Assembly: GCA_030704615.1 (NCBI GenBank)
Contig: CM060732.1
Coordinates: 16,432,001 to 16,492,000, forward strand
Reading direction: 5' to 3'
Source: Takakia lepidozioides
Lineage: Eukaryota; Streptophyta; Takakiopsida; Takakiales; Takakiaceae
Length of the DNA: 60,000 nucleotides
Made by a program: the position numbers and the translations under genes. The notes beneath the pieces are model-generated. The model was given only the letters and a program-made list of their open reading frames with translations. It was not told the DNA's origin and did no database searches. Positions 54,784 through 60,000 of the stretch are shown piece by piece (position 1 is the first letter of the stretch; every line of letters begins with the position of its first letter).

Positions 54784-56257
54784 AGACCAAGCTCTTTTTT
54801 TCTTGTGCCTGGCAAGACTTTGCTTTGGTTAAGGTAGCAGTGCTGTGGTGCTGGCGGAGTCCTCCCTGCACGGTTAGGCTTGTGGAGAGATGGCGTCTCC
54901 CCCAGACAATAAAAAAATAAAAATAAAAATCTTTTTCTGTTTGTGTTGCTTCCCTGCTTTCTTTGGCATTCTCTGCGTTTAGATTGAAGTGTATTTGATC
55001 TCGATAGCAAGTGTGGAAGCCTGTTACTCACCTCGTGCATCCTCACTAACTCACAATGCGTTGTGGTTGTTTTTGGGACGGGCACAGGTGAGGGCTTCCA
55101 CTTAATATTCTGATGTCTAGGTGTTGTTGGATGCCAAGTGGGATTGCAGAGCAGGGGAAGGAATCGCTTGCCAGGGACTCATCTTAAAATGTTGAAAAAC
55201 TAAACTACTCTATGGTTTCTCTTGATCCTACCTCTTTCCTTCCTTGATTTTTGAAGAACAAGTGTAATGCTTTCTATGATGGGCTATTTCGGCCTAGCCA
55301 GTGGAAAACCTCTGTTATGTGGTGACAGCCGAGTTTATGATGGCTTGTGTGAGAGACACACATCTGTTTTCCAGGCCCTAGTTTGCTTTGTTTACCTTAT
55401 GGTAGTTGGAAACAAATTGAGAGGCTGCAAGGAACTGTTTGCTGCAGCTACTCGGGTACCTCTGTTAGTAAAAGGCCCCTGTTATGTTCCAACCCAGATG
55501 GCTTTGTTAGCTAGATGCTTAGGCCAGGGTATGGTGAAGTTTATGCCTGTGGCTATTCGGCTGACACTGAAATATGGCAGTAATATAAATGGTAACTGGT
55601 TTTTGAGGTAGCCAGGGTGGTCAAGTGGAAATACCCCCTGGACATGGTGTAATGACATGGTCAAATGTGGAATGATGTGAAGGGTGTACTGACAGTATCA
55701 TAAACTGTCACAGGATGTGTATGCAGTCCTTTATATTTACCTTGCTGTGTCATGAACTTTGATTTTCAGGTGTAGCAAGAAATAAAGATATAGGGGTATT
55801 CTGGAAAACTTACCAGACATATCCACCTCCCCTGTGGGGGCAAGCTGTGCTGCAGACCAGTCTAAGCAAATACTGGCAGGGCAAGGTATTTAAAATCTGT
55901 GATGTCCAAGTGTTCTTTTTTCTTTAAAAAAAAAACCCCCTCCATGACACCCATGGGGTTTGAGTAAGTATGCTTGGATTACAGCTTGCGGATAGTAAAT
56001 ATGTATGACCATTTGACCTACACCACATCAAGGCCAAAATATGGTCAAGTACCCGCCATCCCACCCAGACCTGTGAATGTGTATCATGATCATGACTGGT
56101 GGTCAATCAGCATTAGTGAAATACTCTTTGGGTTATGAATATTACTGACATGAACACATTACTGTGCATGGATGTAATTCTGAATTTCTAAGCTTGATGA
56201 TTGATGGATGGTGCCACGGTTAAGTGGCCGATATGTCTAATTATTCTTCTTATTCAT
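54784..56257. other. no recognisable gene
   Basis: Longest open frame is 114 codons (55267-55611, plus) without a motif I know. No repeats noted. Confidence 0.4.
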
Positions 56258-57171
56258 GACAACAACCCTAGCGGTCCTGTCTTTGTCTTGACATGACAAA
56301 AAGTATCTTCCCTCTCTTTTTTGCTGCTCACAAAAACAAACAAACCACAAGGGAGAGAGGGTGCAGAAAAAGTTAAAAAGATTGTACTCATAAGATGTTG
56401 TTTGTCATAGCCTTGTGGCTATTGACCCCGCGCCCAGTTTGAGCGGAAACAAAAGGGACAGAACCTGCCTCTGTCAGGGGCTGATGTTGGTAGTAAGACT
56501 TACCTTCATATATAGAATTAATCTGGGTTTTCCAGATATCCTCTAGAAATCCCTTCATACAAGCATCAATCTGTTGTGTGTGATTTGCCCAATAACTAGG
56601 CCTCAGGAGGGCTTGGGCTTTTGGCTCAGCCTTGAGACTTTCAAAGTTGGTAAACAGAGGTACGGGCACAATTCCCCTGATAGATTTGAAGAGAGCGTCT
56701 CTTTGGTGAGAGAACCCCGGACAGTGTAGCAGAAAATGAGTAATGTCTTCAGATTGCCCACACAACAGGCAATTGCACTCTCCCTTTCCTCTCTGCTTCT
56801 GTTTGCTGTTCAAAGGTAGGCTTCTTGCCCTGAGTTTAAATTTCAGTCTCGAGAGTGGATAGACCCTTGAGGTCATCCAAGATGTCCTCCCCCATGTCGC
56901 TGACTGGAAACAAGTTCAGGGAAGTTTTCTGCCTAACTTCATTTTCATCAGACAATCTCATGGCAACAGACATGGCTTTGGACACTACAGCCTCTAAGTC
57001 AGATTTATCAACCCATATTGCAGATCCGTACTCCAAGGCAAGTCTAATAATGCGACAAAGCATGGTTTTCTTAACCTCAGAGTTGACCCCTCTATAGAAA
57101 AAGTTAAAAAGAGAGAGGGAAGATATTCATGTCATGTCAAGACATGGACAAGACCCACTAAGGTCATTGTC
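56258..57171. mobile_element. palindromic MITE-like unit split by a LINE insertion
   Basis: The left arm (56258-56322) and the right arm (57106-57171) are imperfect reverse complements, with the core GTCTTGACATGACA and TATCTTCCCTCTC shared. Without the LINE the unit is about 185 bp, a size and form typical of a MITE or foldback element. No clear target duplication was found outside the arms. Confidence 0.65.
56381..57095 (-). mobile_element. 5'-truncated, internally deleted LINE copy with 16-bp target duplication
   Basis: AGAAAAAGTTAAAAAG flanks it at 56365-56380 and 57096-57111. The 3' end matches the LINE at 51378. It codes for LCRIIRLALEYGSAIWVD, then the C-terminal region (DMGEDILDDLKG, KQKQRGKGECNCLLCGQSED) and the tail after the knuckle. 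A deletion joins two places that both read TTATC in the longer copy, removing about 300 bases. Confidence 0.9.
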
Positions 57172-58138
57172 AATTAAAGACATAAACAACCCAAAATAGG
57201 GCACCATCTAACATTTCCATTCTTGTCATAGCTTCCCATGAATTGACATCACCCAATCAGTCATGATAAAACAGGGTGGGAGGGCGGGGTTTGTTCATGT
57301 AGGGGATGCAAGCATCTTGAACACCCGAGATCCGGCCATCTTGAATCATGTGTTCATGTGTGGGATAAGATAAGATATTGTTGCCCCTGTGCAGGTTGCA
57401 AGGCCTCTTGGTTCAGCCTACACACATATCTTACCAGCAGGTCATGTATTGAAGGAGCATAAAAATGCTGAGGTCATGCAAAGGGCAAGGTACCATGGTC
57501 CAGCCTGCCCTATTACCATTTCAAGACACGTTTTCACACATACATCTTGGATATGATCCACAGGTTGCAGCATCTCACATTTTCAGCCATTAATTATGGC
57601 AGGTTATGCATCAGCCAAGGCATAAGGACCAGCCTGCAATTTGTCAGAATCACAATATGCCACCAAGCAGTCCTACTTGGGCACGATGAAATAAATTCCA
57701 TATCATTTGTATTCACCACGAGACATGTGATCATACAAGGTGTCAAGGGAATGTGAACTCAGCCTGTCAAATTGCAGGTTCAAGACTTGTATATACAAGC
57801 AGCTTGAACAGCCGAGATCCAGCCTCTTTTGCATATAAAAAACCAGATTGCAGGTCATAGGCCTGATGTCATGACAAAGCCAAAACTATAGGTAGGATCC
57901 CATTGCAGCTTTCCATCCTCATCCTTCAAGAGTTCCATGCTAAAGCATACAAAGAACACCTCACTGTGATCCAACACTCAACAGAAACAGGCCCGAAAAG
58001 GATAGGTCGGTCCCGTATCAGGCTGCCGCCATACCCTTCAAGGCCCACCATGTCCATAGAGACCCAAAACCGCCAAAAACATACCACCTAAAACCAGATC
58101 CTCTTTGGCCAAAAGAACTTATAACCTAGCTCAATAAT
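57172..58138. other. no recognisable gene
   Basis: No protein motif or repeat identified. The word AGCCTG/CAGCCTG is frequent but not in an ordered array. Confidence 0.4.
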
Positions 58139-58530
58139 CCACAGGCCCTGCTGTCAAAGATCAAGAGGTAGGGTATGGTTTGTATGCAAGCCTCAGGAGA
58201 CAGGCCAGTCAGGCCGAGCTGCTCATCGACGGCAGAACGACAAAGGCCAAAAACCAGGTTGTAGCATGCCAAACCAGGAGCAGTCGGGTTGAAATCGGGG
58301 CTGCAGGCAACAGCCACCTCACAACGCAAAAACCCACAGGCTTTGCTGTCAAAGATCAAAAGGTAGGGTATGGTTTGTATGCAAGCCTTGGGAAACAGGC
58401 CCGTCAGGCTGAGCTGCGCATCGGCGGCAGAATAACAAAGGCCAGAACGCAGGCTGTAGCATGTCAAGCCAGGGGCAGTCAGGTTGAAATCGGGGCTGCA
58501 GGCAGCAGCCACCTCACAGCGCACAAACCC
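58139..58530. repeat. two tandem copies of a 195-bp unit
   Basis: Units start CCACAGGC at 58139 and 58334 and stay alignable to CCACCTCACA.CGCA.AAACCC at their ends, with scattered substitutions. An open frame spans both (58180-58584), but its two halves simply repeat each other. Confidence 0.88.
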
Positions 58531-58799
58531 CTAGGTCTCCTCAGCCCATATCTCAATCTGCATGCTCAAGAAACTTCAAAGTAGGTGAGGATCCTCACCT
58601 GGTCCCATCACAAGCCCCCACAAAAACCAACAGGTTAGTGAGGATTGTGGAACCCCAAGTGAATCACAGACCCTCACACTTGTCATCGATGTCAACTAAG
58701 AAACTCAAAAGCAAGAGAAAGAGATAAGAACATGAGAATCCCTAAACTCCAAAGGCACCTTAAGCGATTGGGGAAGAGGGTTATGCGCCATCACCACCC

Positions 58800-60000
58800 G
58801 CAGCAAGCCGCCTCCACAAAGCACATAAGCAATGAAGCAAAGCAGGCACAATCGCAAGACACTAGAAAGGAGGGAGAGAACTTCTGGAAACCTACTTCCA
58901 TGAATGTAGTCATATCCACATCGTCGCTTCACCTCCAGAATGGAGTGCATATCCGAGCCGCCCAATTTTCTGTTTGCATGAGACAATGTGGTTTCGGACA
59001 TTCGGTGAACATACGTGGGACACCGACTCCAGCAATGCCTCCATTTTCTTCTCATCGAGAGGAACTCTATCGGAGCCGTCTTCCGACATAATTCTGGCCA
59101 ATGCCATCTTATGGGCGGCTTGGAGCTGTATCTGTTTGGGTTTGGCACACCGGTCTCAACTTAACCTCCTCCTGAACGAGCTGCTCTGCCTCGTGGGCAG
59201 CCTCCCGCGAGTTCCCCCTCGCCAATTTGTGACAATGGGAACCAACGTGTATGCAAGCTCGGGTGAGGTCAGGGAAACGGTGCAACACATAGAACTGCTT
59301 GGCATTACAAACAGACATGCAGTGTGGTGGCTCTTTGCAATGCGCACACTTAAATGTGGAGTTCGGAACTTCTCTTGAGCTCGAAATGGTTGATGAGCTA
59401 AGCCTGTCCAATCGGTCTCGTTCCTGTGACCTCTGGATTTAAAATGGAAGCAAGTTGGGGAGAAACACTGCAACGCGCCCGCACAAACAACGTAGCGCAC
59501 CCGCACACCATCGAGCATCTTCATGCTGGTGGTTTTGGTGACGCACCAAGGATGACCCTCATGTTTTCTATCCATATCTGTCAACATTCCGGACGCCCTC
59601 GAGTAGTCCGTCCGAGGAGGGAACTCAAAGAAGATATTACCGTCGACGTCTGCGGGAAGGCATGTAACGGATTTAATGGCGAACTTGCTGTAGTCCAGCC
59701 CGGCTTGCTCCAAGCGGTGTCCCTCCATGTGAAGCCCTCGCAGAATTTCAAGAATAGATCGAACTGCGGTGCTCGTGCTGGGAATATGACTCCCTCGTCC
59801 ACTGACGTCCATTGAGGAGTTGCCTGATCTCCAGGACGACCTCGGAACTTCCATGACCTCGTCTGAGTCGGACAGGTTGTGAACAACCCGGTTCTCGCTC
59901 GTCTTCATGGATGGGTTCGGCTCTGGATTTACTTCGTTGCGGACTTCTCTCTTTGAGGTAGCCACTCTCTGATTCGCGGATTGTTTCGTGGAAGGCGCCA
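58800..60000 (-). pseudogene. cysteine/histidine-rich protein, frameshifted, runs past the window end
   Basis: The minus strand is open from the window edge through about 59430: acidic/serine-rich start, then HRLEQAGLDYSKFAIKSVTC, NIFFEFPPRTD and VVCAGALQCFSPTC. After a one-base shift it continues with STFKCAHCKEPPHCMSVCNA and TRACIHVGSHCHKLA (about 59375-59215). After another it continues with QAAHKMALARIMSED and SPNVRNHIVSCKQ to about 58920. Cysteine spacing suggests a zinc-binding module. I recall similar uncharacterised, probably transposon-linked, proteins but cannot name a family. No partner TIR is visible. Confidence 0.5.

Overview
Transposon-dense nuclear DNA from a green plant lineage (streptophyte). 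The LTR elements use the plant-type initiator-Met tRNA primer site (TGGTATCAGAGC), a chromodomain gypsy element is present, and the best host gene is a plant-like CDC73 with GT/AG introns. A charophyte such as Chara, or a seed-free land plant, is my guess; this is inference, not demonstrated.

Layout. 1-3245: an internally deleted Ty1/copia element, apparently inserted into a minus-strand Ty3/gypsy element (G1, 3246-8496) that has an extra 5' reading region of three related domains before gag. 8983-11611: palindromic short repeats, a broken methyltransferase-like gene, a 59-bp tandem repeat and one exon of SEC13. 11916 to beyond 31126: a plus-strand gypsy element (G2), rearranged at its 5' side by an inverted duplication and split inside integrase by a second gypsy element (E2, 16933-29897, minus), which is itself split by a third related copy (E1, 18721-25306, minus, chromovirus). 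32326-32545: two spliced-phase exons of an EF-Tu gene. 34880-37175: a complete three-exon CDC73, the only gene here that looks intact. 40143 to about 43784: a CACTA-type DNA transposon with a GC-rich subterminal array and a damaged multi-exon gene. 44438-54775: a 10.3-kb DNA transposon with perfect 16-bp terminal inverted repeats (TIRs) and a perfect 8-bp target duplication (TSD), carrying a large P/hAT-like transposase gene. Within it sit a 2.7-kb LINE with its own 12-bp target duplication and a second LINE fragment. 56258-57171: a palindromic MITE-like unit split by a third LINE copy with a 16-bp target duplication. 58139-58530: a two-unit 195-bp tandem repeat. 58800-60000: a frameshifted cysteine-rich gene running off the window.

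How it fits together. Nearly every coding segment belongs to mobile DNA, and almost all show frameshifts, stops or deletions. The order of events can be read from nesting and target duplications: copia into G1; E1 into E2 into G2; LINE into the P/hAT-like element; LINE into the MITE. The most notable item is the P/hAT-like element, whose ends are unambiguous and whose transposase (AT-hook, zinc-finger-like motifs, DDE-like core) I cannot match to a standard plant transposase family from memory.
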